Shown here piece by piece: positions 1 through 8,595 of a stretch of DNA of 64,000 nt (its first letter is position 1; each line of letters opens with the position of its first letter). The stretch covers positions 124,001 to 188,000 of the forward strand of contig NZ_QEWO01000007.1 in the NCBI RefSeq assembly GCF_003402235.1, in the 5' to 3' direction. Position numbers and translations under genes: made by a program. The notes beneath the pieces are model-generated. The model searched no databases. It was given only the letters and a program-made list of their open reading frames with translations, and had not been told where the DNA came from. This stretch comes from Parahaliea mediterranea (GTDB lineage: Bacteria; Pseudomonadota; Gammaproteobacteria; Pseudomonadales; Halieaceae).

Positions 1-693
1 CTTGGCCAGGGTGACGGCCTCGCGCATTTTTTCCAGGCTGAAGTTATCCAGCATGATGCGATCAGCGCCGGCCGCAAGGGCCTGGGCCAGCTCATCCATG
101 GATTCCACTTCCACTTCCACCGGCTTGCCCGGTGCAATCTGCCGCGCCGACTGCACCGCTTTATCAATGCCGCCGCAGGCGTTGATGTGGTTTTCCTTGA
201 TCAGGAAAGCATCGAACAGGCCAATGCGGTGGTTGTGGCAGCCGCCGCAGCTCACCGCGTACTTCTGCGCCATGCGCAGGCCGGGGATGGTCTTGCGGGT
301 GTCCAGCAGGCGCACGCCGGTGCCGCGCACCTGGTCGGCATAGCGGCGACAGGCGCTGGCGGTGCCGCTCAGCAGCTGCAGGAAGTTCAACGCACTGCGT
401 TCGGCAGTGAGCAGGCCGCGGGCCGGCCCGCTGAAGGTGAACAGGGTGTCGTTGGCGGCCACGGTGGCGCCGTCCTCGTGCTGCCAGGCGAGTTGTATGT
501 CCGGGTCCACCGCCTTGAATACCGCGTCGGCCCAGGGGCGGCCACACAGCACCCCGGCTTCGCGGGTGATAACCCGGCCAGTGGCCCGGGTATCCGCACC
601 GATCAGTTCGGCGGTAATGTCGCCGCTGCCAATGTCCTCGGCGAGGGCGGCCTGAACGTTCTGGTGAATGATGTCGGCGGGCAGCTTCAGCAT
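1..693 (-). CDS. nadC: Quinolinate phosphoribosyltransferase NadC (C-terminus beyond window)
   Basis: Makes nicotinate mononucleotide from quinolinate and PRPP in de novo NAD synthesis, in the cytoplasm. The reverse strand reads from an ATG at 693 as [11 protein letters not shown], followed by the family blocks [32 protein letters not shown], the GG-NHR-GL segment and [12 protein letters not shown]. These carry the Arg/His/Lys residues that bind quinolinate and PRPP. The frame is open to the window edge with 231 codons visible, so about 50 C-terminal residues of a roughly 280-residue family member lie outside. It is divergent from ampD, an arrangement common in gammaproteobacteria. The start is supported by alignment to the usual NadC N-terminus. 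Identification is firm. Confidence 0.95.
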   Translation of the reverse strand, partial: MLKLPADIIHQNVQAALAEDIGSGDITAELIGADTRATGRVITREAGVLCGRPWADAVFKAVDPDIQLAWQHEDGATVAANDTLFTFSGPARGLLTAERSALNFLQLLSGTASACRRYADQVRGTGVRLLDTRKTIPGLRMAQKYAVSCGGCHNHRIGLFDAFLIKENHINACGGIDKAVQSARQIAPGKPVEVEVESMDELAQALAAGADRIMLDNFSLEKMREAVTLAK

Positions 694-905
694 GGGGGTG
701 TCTCATCGTGCAGGGGCTGCGATTCTACCAGTTGCACCGCGGGGCGTCAGGGGAGCCCATGGCTGGTCGCAGGTAGTGCAGCGGCAGTCGTAAGTCGCCC
801 GGCGGCATTGAGCGCTGCGGCGGGCGCCGCTACTATCTTGCAGTGCGATTTAGCTGCTGCATCTGCTTTCACCGCGTTTTTAGGGGCTTCTGCGGCGTTT
901 TGCGG

Positions 906-950
906 TTTTTTCGACTCTTTTTTCGGCTCCTTTTTTCGGCTCCTTTTTCG
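906..950. repeat. Short tandem repeat, T6-CGGCTC type, in the nadC-ampD intergenic region
   Basis: Three to four copies of a 12-13 bp unit (six T then CGACTC or CGGCTCC) follow one another, ending in T5-CG. They lie in the 334-bp gap 694-1027 between the divergent nadC and ampD genes. The rest of that gap shows no convincing gene. The reverse strand of the repeat reads as a Lys/Ala-rich open frame with no family resemblance. Function is unknown; it could be a promoter-proximal A/T tract or simple slippage. Confidence 0.6.
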
Positions 951-1027
951 ATAAGGCGGAGGTGTAAATGCCACGAGATAGCCAACGCCCCCACAAAAGC
1001 CCCCACGGCACGGCAACAGAAGGCACC

Positions 1028-1582
1028 ATGCCTTTTTATCTGGAGCAGGGCTGGCTGCGGCCGGCGCGCATTGTTCCCTCGCCCAATTTCGGGCCGCGCC
1101 CGGCGGGGGTGAAGCCCGACCTGCTGGTGATCCACAACATCTCCCTGCCCCCCGGGGAGTTCGGTGGCGAAGGTATCGAGCGCCTGTTTACCAACACCCT
1201 GGACTGGGGCATGCACCCGTTTTTTGAAGAGATTCGCGGGCTGCAGGTTTCCTCCCACCTGCTGATACGGCGCAGCGGCGAAGTGCTGCAGTTCGTCAAC
1301 CTGCTGGAGCGGGCCTGGCACGCCGGCCAGTCCTGCTACCAGGGCCGTGACAACTGCAACGACTTCAGCATCGGCATCGAGTTGGAGGGCACCGACGATA
1401 CGCCCTATAGCGAAGCCCAGTATCTGGCGCTGGCGGCCGTTACCCGGTGCTTGCTGCAGTCCCTGCCGGGGCTCAGCCCGGATCGTATCGCCGGGCACAG
1501 CGATATTGCCCCGGGGCGCAAGACCGACCCGGGGCACGTTTTTGACTGGCCTAAATACCGTGCGATGCTAAACTCGCCGTGA
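1028..1582 (+). CDS. ampD: 1,6-anhydro-N-acetylmuramyl-L-alanine amidase AmpD
   Basis: Cytoplasmic zinc amidase that cleaves the peptide from anhydro-muropeptides during cell-wall recycling, which controls AmpC-type induction in many species. The 184-residue product matches the family length. The zinc ligands expected for this N-acetylmuramoyl-L-alanine amidase fold are visible as His36 (VIHNIS), His157 (GHSDIAPGRKTDPG) and Asp167, with Glu118 at the usual catalytic position. A longer frame opens at 968, but ATG 1028 (MPFYLEQGWL) has an AAGG-like ribosome site and gives the normal N-terminus. It is followed 31 bp later by the FHA/AAA+ regulator on the same strand. Confidence 0.95.
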   Translation: MPFYLEQGWLRPARIVPSPNFGPRPAGVKPDLLVIHNISLPPGEFGGEGIERLFTNTLDWGMHPFFEEIRGLQVSSHLLIRRSGEVLQFVNLLERAWHAGQSCYQGRDNCNDFSIGIELEGTDDTPYSEAQYLALAAVTRCLLQSLPGLSPDRIAGHSDIAPGRKTDPGHVFDWPKYRAMLNSP

Positions 1583-1613
1583 GTCCAATAATGCCAGCTA
1601 TAAAACCTCGCCC

Positions 1614-3158
1614 ATGTCTGACCCGCCCATCACGGAAGCGACCCACCCTGCCCTGATCACCAGCCTCGCCGCGGATTACCCCGCCTGCGTCCTCAGCCTG
1701 ACCATTCTTTTTCATCCGGACCCACAACGTATCGGCCACTGGTGCGAGCTGCCCCTGGGCCCGCGCGGCAAATCCCTTGCGCTGGGCCGCCTGCAGCCGG
1801 CCTTTTGCAGTGGCACGGGGCAGGAGGCCGCGCTGGAAGAGCGCCATGTGTCCCGCCAGGCCCTGCTGCTGCAGTACGACCAGCACGGGCTGCGCCTGGC
1901 GCGCCAGCCGGGGGCCTGCCGCTGTCGCCTGAACGGCCAGTTGCTGGGCGATGAAGCCGTTGCCCTGGATCGCGCGACGCTGGATGCCGGCTGTATATTG
2001 CAGCTGGGCCACGCGGTGGTGCTGTGGGTGCACAGCGGGCCGCCGCGCGGCGAGCAGCACAAGGAGGTAGCGCCGGCCCTGCTCGGTTCCAGTGCCGCCC
2101 TGTGCGCATTGCGCCAGCAGATCGCCCGGACGGGCGCCGCCGACCTGGACGTGCTGTTGCTGGGCGAAACCGGCACCGGCAAGGAGGAGGTCGCCAATGC
2201 ACTGCACCGTGTCAGCGGCCGGGCGCAGCAGCCGCTGGTGGCCATCAACATGGCGGCCATTCCCGTAGGTTTGGCGGCCGCGTTGCTATTTGGCAGCGTG
2301 CGCGGTGCCTACACTGGGGCCACGGCCAGCCCGGGTTACTTTCGCCAGGCCGAGGGTGGCACCTTGTTTCTCGACGAGATCGGCGATGCGCCGGTGGAGA
2401 TCCAGCCGCAGTTGCTCAGGGCCTTGCAGCAGCGGCAGGTGCAGGTGGTGGGCGGCGCATTGGAGGCAGTGGATGTGCGGGTGATTGCCGCTACCGACAG
2501 TGAATTGGATACCGAAGCCAGCAGCTTCAGCGGTGCGCTGCGCCATCGCCTTGGCAGCTTTGAGCTGCTGCTGCCGCCGTTGCGCGAGCGGCGCGAGGAC
2601 ATTGGTGAATTGTTGTTGGCCTTTGTGCGCCGGGAGGCGGCGGCGCTGGATGCCGAGGCCCTGCTGCCATCGCTGGATGCCGACCCCATGCTGATAGCGC
2701 GCTGGGCCGAGGTGGTGCAGCGGTTGGCGCGTTACGACTGGCCCGGCAATGTGCGGGAGCTGGCCAACGCCGCCCGGCAGCTGCTGCTGGGTAGTGGCGG
2801 CCAGCTGAGCATACCGCCGGCCCTGGAGGCCCGCCTGCAGGGCGTCAGCGAGGCACCGCAGGAAGCGGCGCAGGCCCGCGCCCGGGTGTTGGCTGAGGTC
2901 ACCCTTGACGATGTGCGCGCAGCGCACGTGGCCAGCGGCTACGAAGTGGCGGCCACCGCGCGCCGGCTGGGGCTGTCGCGCCAGGCAGTGTACCGGCGCC
3001 TGAAGGAGGCCGGCTTTCGCCTTGCCAGCGAGCTTGCCCAGGGCGAGCTGGATGCCGCCCTGGCCGCGGCCGCTGGCGACGAGCGCCGCGCGGCACTTGC
3101 GCTGCGGGTATCGGCCCAGGGGCTGCGCGCCCGCCTGCGACAGCGCGGCGATACGTGA
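1614..3158 (+). CDS. FHA-domain sigma-54-type AAA+ transcriptional regulator with Fis-like HTH
   Basis: 514 residues. The N-terminal ~150 residues look like an FHA domain (SLALGR and HVSRQAL at the phosphopeptide loops, where the usual VSRxHA His is replaced). A sigma-54 activator AAA+ domain follows, with Walker A GETGTGKEE, Walker B GGTLFLDEIGD and the sigma-54 contact loop as GAYTGA rather than GAFTGA. The C-terminus carries a Fis-type helix-turn-helix (ARRLGLSRQAVYRRLKEAGF). By family knowledge it should use ATP to open sigma-54 promoters. It has no response-regulator receiver domain. The stop overlaps the GTG start of the Ser/Thr kinase, so the FHA domain is plausibly the phosphothreonine reader for that kinase (inference). 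Confidence 0.88.
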   Translation: MSDPPITEATHPALITSLAADYPACVLSLTILFHPDPQRIGHWCELPLGPRGKSLALGRLQPAFCSGTGQEAALEERHVSRQALLLQYDQHGLRLARQPGACRCRLNGQLLGDEAVALDRATLDAGCILQLGHAVVLWVHSGPPRGEQHKEVAPALLGSSAALCALRQQIARTGAADLDVLLLGETGTGKEEVANALHRVSGRAQQPLVAINMAAIPVGLAAALLFGSVRGAYTGATASPGYFRQAEGGTLFLDEIGDAPVEIQPQLLRALQQRQVQVVGGALEAVDVRVIAATDSELDTEASSFSGALRHRLGSFELLLPPLRERREDIGELLLAFVRREAAALDAEALLPSLDADPMLIARWAEVVQRLARYDWPGNVRELANAARQLLLGSGGQLSIPPALEARLQGVSEAPQEAAQARARVLAEVTLDDVRAAHVASGYEVAATARRLGLSRQAVYRRLKEAGFRLASELAQGELDAALAAAAGDERRAALALRVSAQGLRARLRQRGDT

Positions 3159-4624
3159 GACGTTCCGGCATCGGCGCGGCCCGCATTGGCGCGGCCCGCA
3201 TCGGCCCCTACCGGGTGCTGCGCCTGATCCGGCGTGGCGGCGAGGGCAGTGTCTACCTTGGCTACGATGCCCGCCTGCAGCGGCAGGTGGCGATCAAGCT
3301 CTACCACCTGCCGGCCGGGCGCAGGGCGCGCCGCAAGGTGGTGGAGGAGGCGCGCATCATCGCCGGCATCGACAGCGAACGGGTGGTGAAGATTCACGAC
3401 GTGATACTGGCCGGGCACTATCTGGCAATGATCATGGCCTACGTGCCAGGAACGGATCTGGAGACGTTGCTTGAGAGTCGTGGCGCCCTCGAACTGAGTG
3501 TATTGCTCGGTATCGCCACCGATGTGGTGGCGGCCTTGGCGGCGATTCGCCGGCAGGGCATCGTGCATGGTGACTTAAAAGCCAGCAATGTGTTGGTGTC
3601 GGACAAGGGCCGCGCGGTGCTGACGGATTTTGGCATTGCCCGCGCGCCGGGTCGCTGGGCCGGTGAGCAGGGTGCGGCCAGCGCCAGCGCCCTCAGCCCC
3701 GAGCACCTAACGGGCGACCCGCTGGATGTGCGCTCTGACCTGTTTGCCCTGGGTTGCCTGCTGTACCGCATGGCCAGTGGCGAACACCCCTTTATTGCAA
3801 GCGGCCAGCTTGATGTGGCGCGGCTGCGCTCGGCCGAGGCGCCGCCGCTGCCGGACACGCTGGTGGATGGCACAGCCCTGCCTGCGCCGTTGCGGGAACT
3901 GATCCACCACCTGCTGCAGGCCGCCCCGGGTGACCGGCCCGACAACATCCAGCGTGTCCGCCAGATGCTGCGCCACCTGGCCCATGAGCGGCCCCAGTCC
4001 CTGCAGCGGCCCGTGCTGACCGAGCTGGCCGGTAGCCTGCAGGACGAGCCGGATACGTTCCTGCCGCCGCCCCTGCCGCCAGATTTCCCCCATCGTGGAG
4101 TCTCGCAACTGGCCGACTGGCGCGGCCTGGAACTATTGACACTGCAGGATATGCGCCGCCTGCTTAGCCGGCGCTGGAGCCTGCTGGCTATCGGGGCGGC
4201 CTTGCTGGCCTCCGGGCTGCTGCTGGCGCGCCTGCTGCCCCAGCCCCACCGGGTGGCAATGGCCCTGCCACGTATTGACTTGAGCCCCGCGGCGCGCCTG
4301 CCGCAGGGCTTCACCCTCAGCTGGTTGCAGGAGCAGGTTTGCACCGCGGCACTGGCCCAGAACGGGCGCCTTCAGTTTTACAACGCGCCGCAAGGCTGCC
4401 CCTCGGCGCAGGGAATGGTGGCTGGCAACCGCGCGCCGCCGCCGGCGGATGAAACCCTGGCGATCAGCCTGCATTGCGGCGTTGAGATGTGCCTGCTGGG
4501 GCTGGCCCGCAGCGGCGCCGGGGTGGATCGCTACCACCAGGCGGTGCTATTGCCCGGCATGCCCCTGGTGCGTTGGCATGCCGTGATCGCCGATGTAGCA
4601 AAGGACAGTTTTGCTCCCACCTAG
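3155..4624 (+). CDS. Membrane-anchored Hanks-type Ser/Thr protein kinase
   Basis: 489 residues. The kinase domain spans about residues 16-290: glycine loop RRGGEGSV, ATP lysine in VAIKLY, catalytic loop VHGDLKASNVLV (HGD instead of HRD, so a non-RD kinase), DFG in LTDFGIA and SPE in place of APE. A single membrane helix lies near residues 345-365, followed by an extracytoplasmic tail of about 120 residues with no recognised domain, perhaps a sensor. The start is a GTG overlapping the TGA of the preceding regulator, which implies translational coupling. The N-terminus contains a small duplication, GAARIGAARIG, encoded by a near-perfect DNA repeat at about 3172-3204. Substrate is unknown; the FHA regulator is the obvious candidate. 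Confidence 0.9.
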   Translation: MRRSGIGAARIGAARIGPYRVLRLIRRGGEGSVYLGYDARLQRQVAIKLYHLPAGRRARRKVVEEARIIAGIDSERVVKIHDVILAGHYLAMIMAYVPGTDLETLLESRGALELSVLLGIATDVVAALAAIRRQGIVHGDLKASNVLVSDKGRAVLTDFGIARAPGRWAGEQGAASASALSPEHLTGDPLDVRSDLFALGCLLYRMASGEHPFIASGQLDVARLRSAEAPPLPDTLVDGTALPAPLRELIHHLLQAAPGDRPDNIQRVRQMLRHLAHERPQSLQRPVLTELAGSLQDEPDTFLPPPLPPDFPHRGVSQLADWRGLELLTLQDMRRLLSRRWSLLAIGAALLASGLLLARLLPQPHRVAMALPRIDLSPAARLPQGFTLSWLQEQVCTAALAQNGRLQFYNAPQGCPSAQGMVAGNRAPPPADETLAISLHCGVEMCLLGLARSGAGVDRYHQAVLLPGMPLVRWHAVIADVAKDSFAPT

Positions 4625-4656
4625 ACTGCGGCCTCAATTTAAACCGCGGCGTCTAT

Positions 4657-5310
4657 CTAAACCGCGGCTGCGGAGGCTGCCAGCAGCAGCTGGGCAGCAA
4701 AATAGAGGGGGGTGCCCCACAGGCCGTTACTGCGCCCGGGCCGCACAAACTGCTGCCGCGCCACCGCCAGGTCGGACAGGGCAAAGCCCACCGCCCCGGG
4801 CACAATCCACAGCGCTGCCGCGTGCTGCCAGGTGAGCGACGCAGCCAGCAACATGGCGCCAATCACCAGCATATACAGCCCCACCGCCGGGCGCATATCG
4901 CCTGGCACATGGGGCATCAGCCAGCGCCAGCTGGCGGCCACCAGCAGCGCCACCGGCAGGGCGCTGAACCACAGCGCGCCGGGCGCGAGGGGCAGCTGGC
5001 AGAAGGCGACGATGTACAGCAGGTGGCCGATGAGGAAGGCGCCGAGCCCGGCCAGGAAGCTGGTTTGCCGCTCGATCATCAGCAGCAGGTCCCCCAGCAG
5101 GCAACAGAACAGGCCCGCCAGCAGCCACTGGCCATAGGCGCTGTGGGTAGCTCCCAGCACCCAGGCCAGCCACACAAAGGCCAGGGCCGCCAGTGGTTTG
5201 CACAGGTAGCGCCCGGGGCGCCACTGGCGGTAGTCCGCCAGCACCAGCGCTGGCACAGCCAGGGCGGCCAGCAGCACGGGAGCGAGCGGTATTGTCGTTG
5301 GCAGCGTCAT
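4657..5310 (-). CDS. YhhN/TMEM86-family integral membrane protein (lysoplasmalogenase-like)
   Basis: 217 residues made of about seven or eight hydrophobic segments. It contains conserved GDLLLMIERQTSFLAGL and GHLLYI blocks and a C-terminal GALGFALSDLAV-like block, which is typical of the YhhN family. The eukaryotic relative TMEM86B is a lysoplasmalogenase; the bacterial role is less certain. The open frame extends further upstream, but that part is antisense or other-frame panE, and ATG 5310 forms an ATGA overlap with the panE stop. It is therefore the second gene of a coupled panE-yhhN unit. Confidence 0.85.
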   Translation of the reverse strand: MTLPTTIPLAPVLLAALAVPALVLADYRQWRPGRYLCKPLAALAFVWLAWVLGATHSAYGQWLLAGLFCCLLGDLLLMIERQTSFLAGLGAFLIGHLLYIVAFCQLPLAPGALWFSALPVALLVAASWRWLMPHVPGDMRPAVGLYMLVIGAMLLAASLTWQHAAALWIVPGAVGFALSDLAVARQQFVRPGRSNGLWGTPLYFAAQLLLAASAAAV

Positions 5311-6209
5311 GTTATGGCGGCCTCTTTGGCGGTGATCGCCTGCAACAGGGCCTGGTTGAGGGGGGCGGCAATGCCGTGCTGCCGGGCCTGCTGCACTAAA
5401 AAGCCGTTGATGTAGCTTACCTCGGTGCGCCGCCCGCTGCTGAGGTCCTGCAACATGGACGAGCGGTTGCCGGCGGTGGCGTGGATCACGGCGAACACCT
5501 GCTCCTGCAGCCCGGCCAGGGCCGCCTGCTGGCCAGCCGCTGCGCCCACCGTGCTGATTTCCGCGCACAGCGCCCGCACCTGCTGCGCCAGTGCCGGCCG
5601 CGCTGCCAGTTCGCCATTGAGGCAATGGTGCAGGGCGGTGAGGGGGTTGATGGCGCAGTTAATGGCCAGCTTGCGCCACAGGGCGCTATTGATGTCGCTT
5701 TCCCAGCGGCAGTCGGGCAGCGCCTGTTCCAGGGGGGCAAACCAGTCCGGCGCCTTCGGTACACCTGGCATGCCAAGGCGGGTTGCGCCGTGCCCGGCAT
5801 GTTGCACCTGGGCGCCGCTGCCGCGGTGGGCGCCCTGGGTACTGGTGCCAAATGCCGGCCGCAGGGTTGGCAGGCGGGGGTGTAATTGCTGCGCATAGCC
5901 CATGCCGTTGGCCATCAGAATCACCCGGCTGTTGGCGCCAAGCCGATGGCCGATGCCCGCCAGCGCGGGGGCCACATCGTAGGCCTTGGTAAACACCAGC
6001 AACTGGTGGATGGGGCCGGTGGCGCCTGGCGGCTCCCAGGGCAGGGTGTGGCGGCTGTGGCTGAGCCCGGTGATCTCGATATCCAGCAGCTTGGCGGTGG
6101 GCGCCTGTCGCGGCAGCAGCACCACGTGGATGCCGGCCCGGCTGAGCTGGGCGGCGTAGAGGCGGCCCATGGCGCCACAGCCCAGTATGTGCCAGGGGGA
6201 CGGGGGCAC
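5307..6209 (-). CDS. panE: 2-dehydropantoate 2-reductase (ketopantoate reductase)
   Basis: NADPH-dependent reduction of ketopantoate to pantoate in pantothenate/CoA synthesis. The 300-residue protein has the N-terminal nucleotide-binding motif GCGAMG, then VFTKAYD, LMANGMG and the C-terminal ApbA/PanE helical domain. In that domain, KLAINCAINPLTAL and SSMLQDLSSGRRTEVSYINGF carry the catalytic Lys and substrate-binding Asn/Ser/Glu. Start is a GTG at 6209; an upstream ATG is absent. The stop overlaps yhhN by four bases. It is divergent from yajQ. Confidence 0.93.
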   Translation of the reverse strand: MPPSPWHILGCGAMGRLYAAQLSRAGIHVVLLPRQAPTAKLLDIEITGLSHSRHTLPWEPPGATGPIHQLLVFTKAYDVAPALAGIGHRLGANSRVILMANGMGYAQQLHPRLPTLRPAFGTSTQGAHRGSGAQVQHAGHGATRLGMPGVPKAPDWFAPLEQALPDCRWESDINSALWRKLAINCAINPLTALHHCLNGELAARPALAQQVRALCAEISTVGAAAGQQAALAGLQEQVFAVIHATAGNRSSMLQDLSSGRRTEVSYINGFLVQQARQHGIAAPLNQALLQAITAKEAAIT

Positions 6210-6298
6210 GGCTCAACCGGCCCGCCGGGGGATTGTAAACTGCGGGGGCCGCATTACCATGTGCACCTCAATGCATGCAGTGGCGAGGACAAGGCACT

Positions 6299-6781
6299 AT
6301 GCCATCATTCGACGTGGTATCGGAAGTGGATCTGCACCAGCTCACCAACGCGGTGGACCAGGCCGGGCGTATCGTGAGCAACCGCTTTGATTTCAAGGGT
6401 GTGGAGGCGTCGTTCCAGCGCGATGAGCGCACCGTGGTAATCACCGCAGAAGCCGCCTTCCAGATCACCCAGATGGAAGACATGCTGCGCACCGCGCTCA
6501 TCAAGTGCGATATTTCCGCGGCCGCCATGGACTGCGGCAAGCCGGTGCCCTCGGGCAAGCTGGTGAAGGAAACCGTGACCCTGCGCCACGGCCTGGACAG
6601 CGCCCAGTGCAAGCAGCTGGTGAAGATGATCAAGGATGCCAAGCTCAAGGTGCAGGCCCAGGTTCAGGGCGAGCAGGTGCGGGTGACCGGCAAGAAGCGG
6701 GACGATCTGCAGCAGGTGATTGCCCTGTTAAAAGCCGCGGACTTCGAGCAGCCCCTGCAGTTCACCAACTTCCGCGACTGA
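6299..6781 (+). CDS. yajQ: YajQ-family nucleotide-binding protein
   Basis: 160 residues, the normal length, beginning MPSFDVVSEVDLHQL and ending in the conserved LQFTNFRD. It contains FDFKGVEA, ITAEAAFQ and the DAKLKVQAQVQGEQVRVTGKKRDDLQ region in two tandem ferredoxin-like lobes. Family members bind nucleotides, and several Xanthomonas/Pseudomonas homologues bind cyclic-di-GMP. Whether this one does cannot be seen from sequence. A frame opens upstream at 6275, but ATG 6299 has a GAGGACAAGG ribosome site and the conserved N-terminus. Confidence 0.93.
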   Translation: MPSFDVVSEVDLHQLTNAVDQAGRIVSNRFDFKGVEASFQRDERTVVITAEAAFQITQMEDMLRTALIKCDISAAAMDCGKPVPSGKLVKETVTLRHGLDSAQCKQLVKMIKDAKLKVQAQVQGEQVRVTGKKRDDLQQVIALLKAADFEQPLQFTNFRD

Positions 6782-6813
6782 ACCGCTGGGGCGATTTTAG
6801 CGCCTTGCCCGCG

Positions 6814-7683
6814 TTACTCCCCGGGCAGCCCCAGGCGCTCCACCCGGGCGGCGGCAGCCTTCAGGCGTTCTAGCTTGGCCCCCATGTCGATGCCATTCTC
6901 TGCGCTGCCGTGCGCCCCGGTGCCGGCAAACCACAGCACTTCAATATGCCGGTACAGCAGGGTGTAGGCCGCCAGGTGCTGCCAGTCGGCCGGCTGCGGC
7001 GGCTGTTGCAGGTAGGCGGTGAGCAGCGCTTCGCTGTCTGCGCGGGCCAGTTCGTCGCCGGCACAGACGACCGCCAGGTCGAACCAGGCGGAGCCCATGG
7101 CGCAGTACTCCCAGTCCAGCGCCTGCAGGCGGCCGCCGCTCACGATGCGATTGGCTACCAGCAGGTCGTTGTGGCACAGGCACAGGCTGGTCTGCTGGCG
7201 CTGCCAGGCGAGCACCGCATCCACTGTGCCATTGACTGCAGCCAGCGCCTGCGCGATGTCGGCACTTGCTGCGCGGCTGTGGCGGCGGTAGCGGGCCGTG
7301 CGCTCGGCGAGGTCCAGCCGGTGGTGCAGGGGGGGCAGGGCGTGAATGCAGCGCAGCAGGTGGGCAATGTCCTGCGGGCGCTGGGGCTGTTCGGCATCCC
7401 GTGGCAGGTAGTCGCACACCAGCGCGCCCAGGTCCGGGTTGAAGTAGCGTGGCCGGGGGGCAATGCCAGCGGCGTGGCCGCTGTGCAGGGCGCGCCACTC
7501 CGCCTGGCGGCTGATGCCGTGATGGCTTGGGTCAACCCCGTCCAGGCGCACAACAAAACACCGCCCGTCGGCGCTGGCCACTTGAATGCTGTCATTGCTG
7601 AAGCCCGGCTCCAGCGCTGCGGCCACCCGGGGCTCAGCGGGCAGCGGCGGGGTGCAATCCCAGTGGCGCCACTGGGACAGCAC
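6814..7683 (-). CDS. Choline/thiamine-kinase-type phosphotransferase (probable thiamine kinase)
   Basis: 289 residues. Aminoglycoside/choline kinase fold, shown by LCHNDLLVANRIV (catalytic HND...N) and LDWEYCAMGSAWFDLA (metal-binding Asp region). A long overlapping open frame continues upstream through pnuT, but the only sensible start after the pnuT stop (7695) is GTG at 7683, which leaves 11 bp between the genes. It is the last gene of a TPP-riboswitch operon with a PnuC-type transporter. Its likely job is therefore to phosphorylate imported thiamine and trap it in the cell, as PnuC systems need. This assignment rests on context. A choline or amino-sugar kinase is the alternative. Confidence 0.8.
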   Translation of the reverse strand: MLSQWRHWDCTPPLPAEPRVAAALEPGFSNDSIQVASADGRCFVVRLDGVDPSHHGISRQAEWRALHSGHAAGIAPRPRYFNPDLGALVCDYLPRDAEQPQRPQDIAHLLRCIHALPPLHHRLDLAERTARYRRHSRAASADIAQALAAVNGTVDAVLAWQRQQTSLCLCHNDLLVANRIVSGGRLQALDWEYCAMGSAWFDLAVVCAGDELARADSEALLTAYLQQPPQPADWQHLAAYTLLYRHIEVLWFAGTGAHGSAENGIDMGAKLERLKAAAARVERLGLPGE

Positions 7684-7694
7684 CTGGGCCAGCC

Positions 7695-8321
7695 TCAGCT
7701 GGCGGTCGCGCGGTAGTGGTGCAGCCACTGCCAGAAGCCGGCCACCACGATGACCAGATACACCGCGAACAGGGCCGAAAAGAGGTAGAGCTCGCGGTCG
7801 ATGTAGAGATAGATGGAAGCGGCGTCGATCACCAGCCAGTAGATCCAGTTTTCCAGCACTTTGCGCGCCACCATCCAGGTGGTGAGAACGGCGCCCCAGG
7901 TGGTGAAGGAATCCAGGTAGGGCATGGCGGCATCGGTATAGGTGGCCAGCAGGCTGCCGCTGACGGCGGAGATGGCCAGCACCGCGGCAATGGCCACTGC
8001 GTGCTGGCGCAGGTTCCAGCGGCTGATGGGCCGCTGCCCCGCCTCGTCCCGGGCACCCCCCCGGCTCTGTTGCCACTGCCACCAGCCGTACACCGCCATC
8101 ACCAGGTAGTACACCTGCAGGGCCGATTCCATCACCAGCCCCACCTGCCAGAACAGGTAGAGCGAGATGGCGGTGCCGGCAAAGGCGGCGTACCAGCACC
8201 ACAGGTTCTCACGCACCGCGAGCAGCAGGTAGGCCACTCCCAGCACCACGGCCACCAGTTCCCAGCCGGACATGGCGGCCAGGGCGGTGCCAAGGTGCTG
8301 CGACAGGCCGGCTTCATTCAT
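7695..8321 (-). CDS. pnuT: PnuC-family transporter, probable thiamine transporter PnuT
   Basis: 208 residues with about seven membrane helices and the Trp-rich PnuC core (YLVMAVYGWWQWQQ, TTWMVARKVLENWIYWLVIDA). PnuC proteins are facilitative vitamin carriers that depend on a cytoplasmic kinase. Those under TPP control have been named PnuT, while those under NAD control carry nicotinamide riboside. Here the riboswitch 2.5 kb upstream and the YkoF-like and TonB-receptor neighbours point to thiamine. The ATG overlaps the stop of the YkoF-like gene (ATGA at 8318-8321). Confidence 0.88.
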   Translation of the reverse strand: MNEAGLSQHLGTALAAMSGWELVAVVLGVAYLLLAVRENLWCWYAAFAGTAISLYLFWQVGLVMESALQVYYLVMAVYGWWQWQQSRGGARDEAGQRPISRWNLRQHAVAIAAVLAISAVSGSLLATYTDAAMPYLDSFTTWGAVLTTWMVARKVLENWIYWLVIDAASIYLYIDRELYLFSALFAVYLVIVVAGFWQWLHHYRATAS

Positions 8322-8572
8322 CGGCGCAATTCCAGTTCACCGGGAATGAACTTGCACACCAGCACCTGTTTGCCGAACTGCTCGAAGTTGGCCTTCAGCT
8401 CCTGGCGCACAATGGCGAACACGCGGTCAAAATCGCCGCAAATCTGGGTGCTCATGGCGTTGGTGACAATCACCAGGTCGCCGTGCTCGCGCAGGCGGTC
8501 GATAAAGCCCTGGATGACGGGAATGTACTCGTCCTGCAGGGGGTAAAGGCTGAGTTCTGCGGTCAGTTTCAT
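8318..8572 (-). CDS. YkoF/MTH1187-like thiamine-binding family small protein
   Basis: 84 residues with the ferredoxin-like pattern of the YkoF/thiamine-binding superfamily: AELSLYPL at the N-terminus, GFIDRLREHG, VVTNAMSTQICGDFDRVF, then VLVCKFIPGELEL. Members bind thiamine or its HMP moiety in the cytoplasm. A GGAGA ribosome site precedes ATG 8572. It lies between the TonB receptor (23-bp gap) and pnuT (4-bp overlap), so co-expression is near certain. The function could be thiamine buffering or handing over to the kinase; that is inference. Confidence 0.78.
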   Translation of the reverse strand: MKLTAELSLYPLQDEYIPVIQGFIDRLREHGDLVIVTNAMSTQICGDFDRVFAIVRQELKANFEQFGKQVLVCKFIPGELELRR

Positions 8573-8595
8573 GGGGTCTCCCGGTGTGTGCGCAT

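Noticed and set aside
747-1016. Lys/Ala-rich reverse frame before ampD
   Set aside because: Composition follows the T-rich repeat on the other strand; no start context and no domain.
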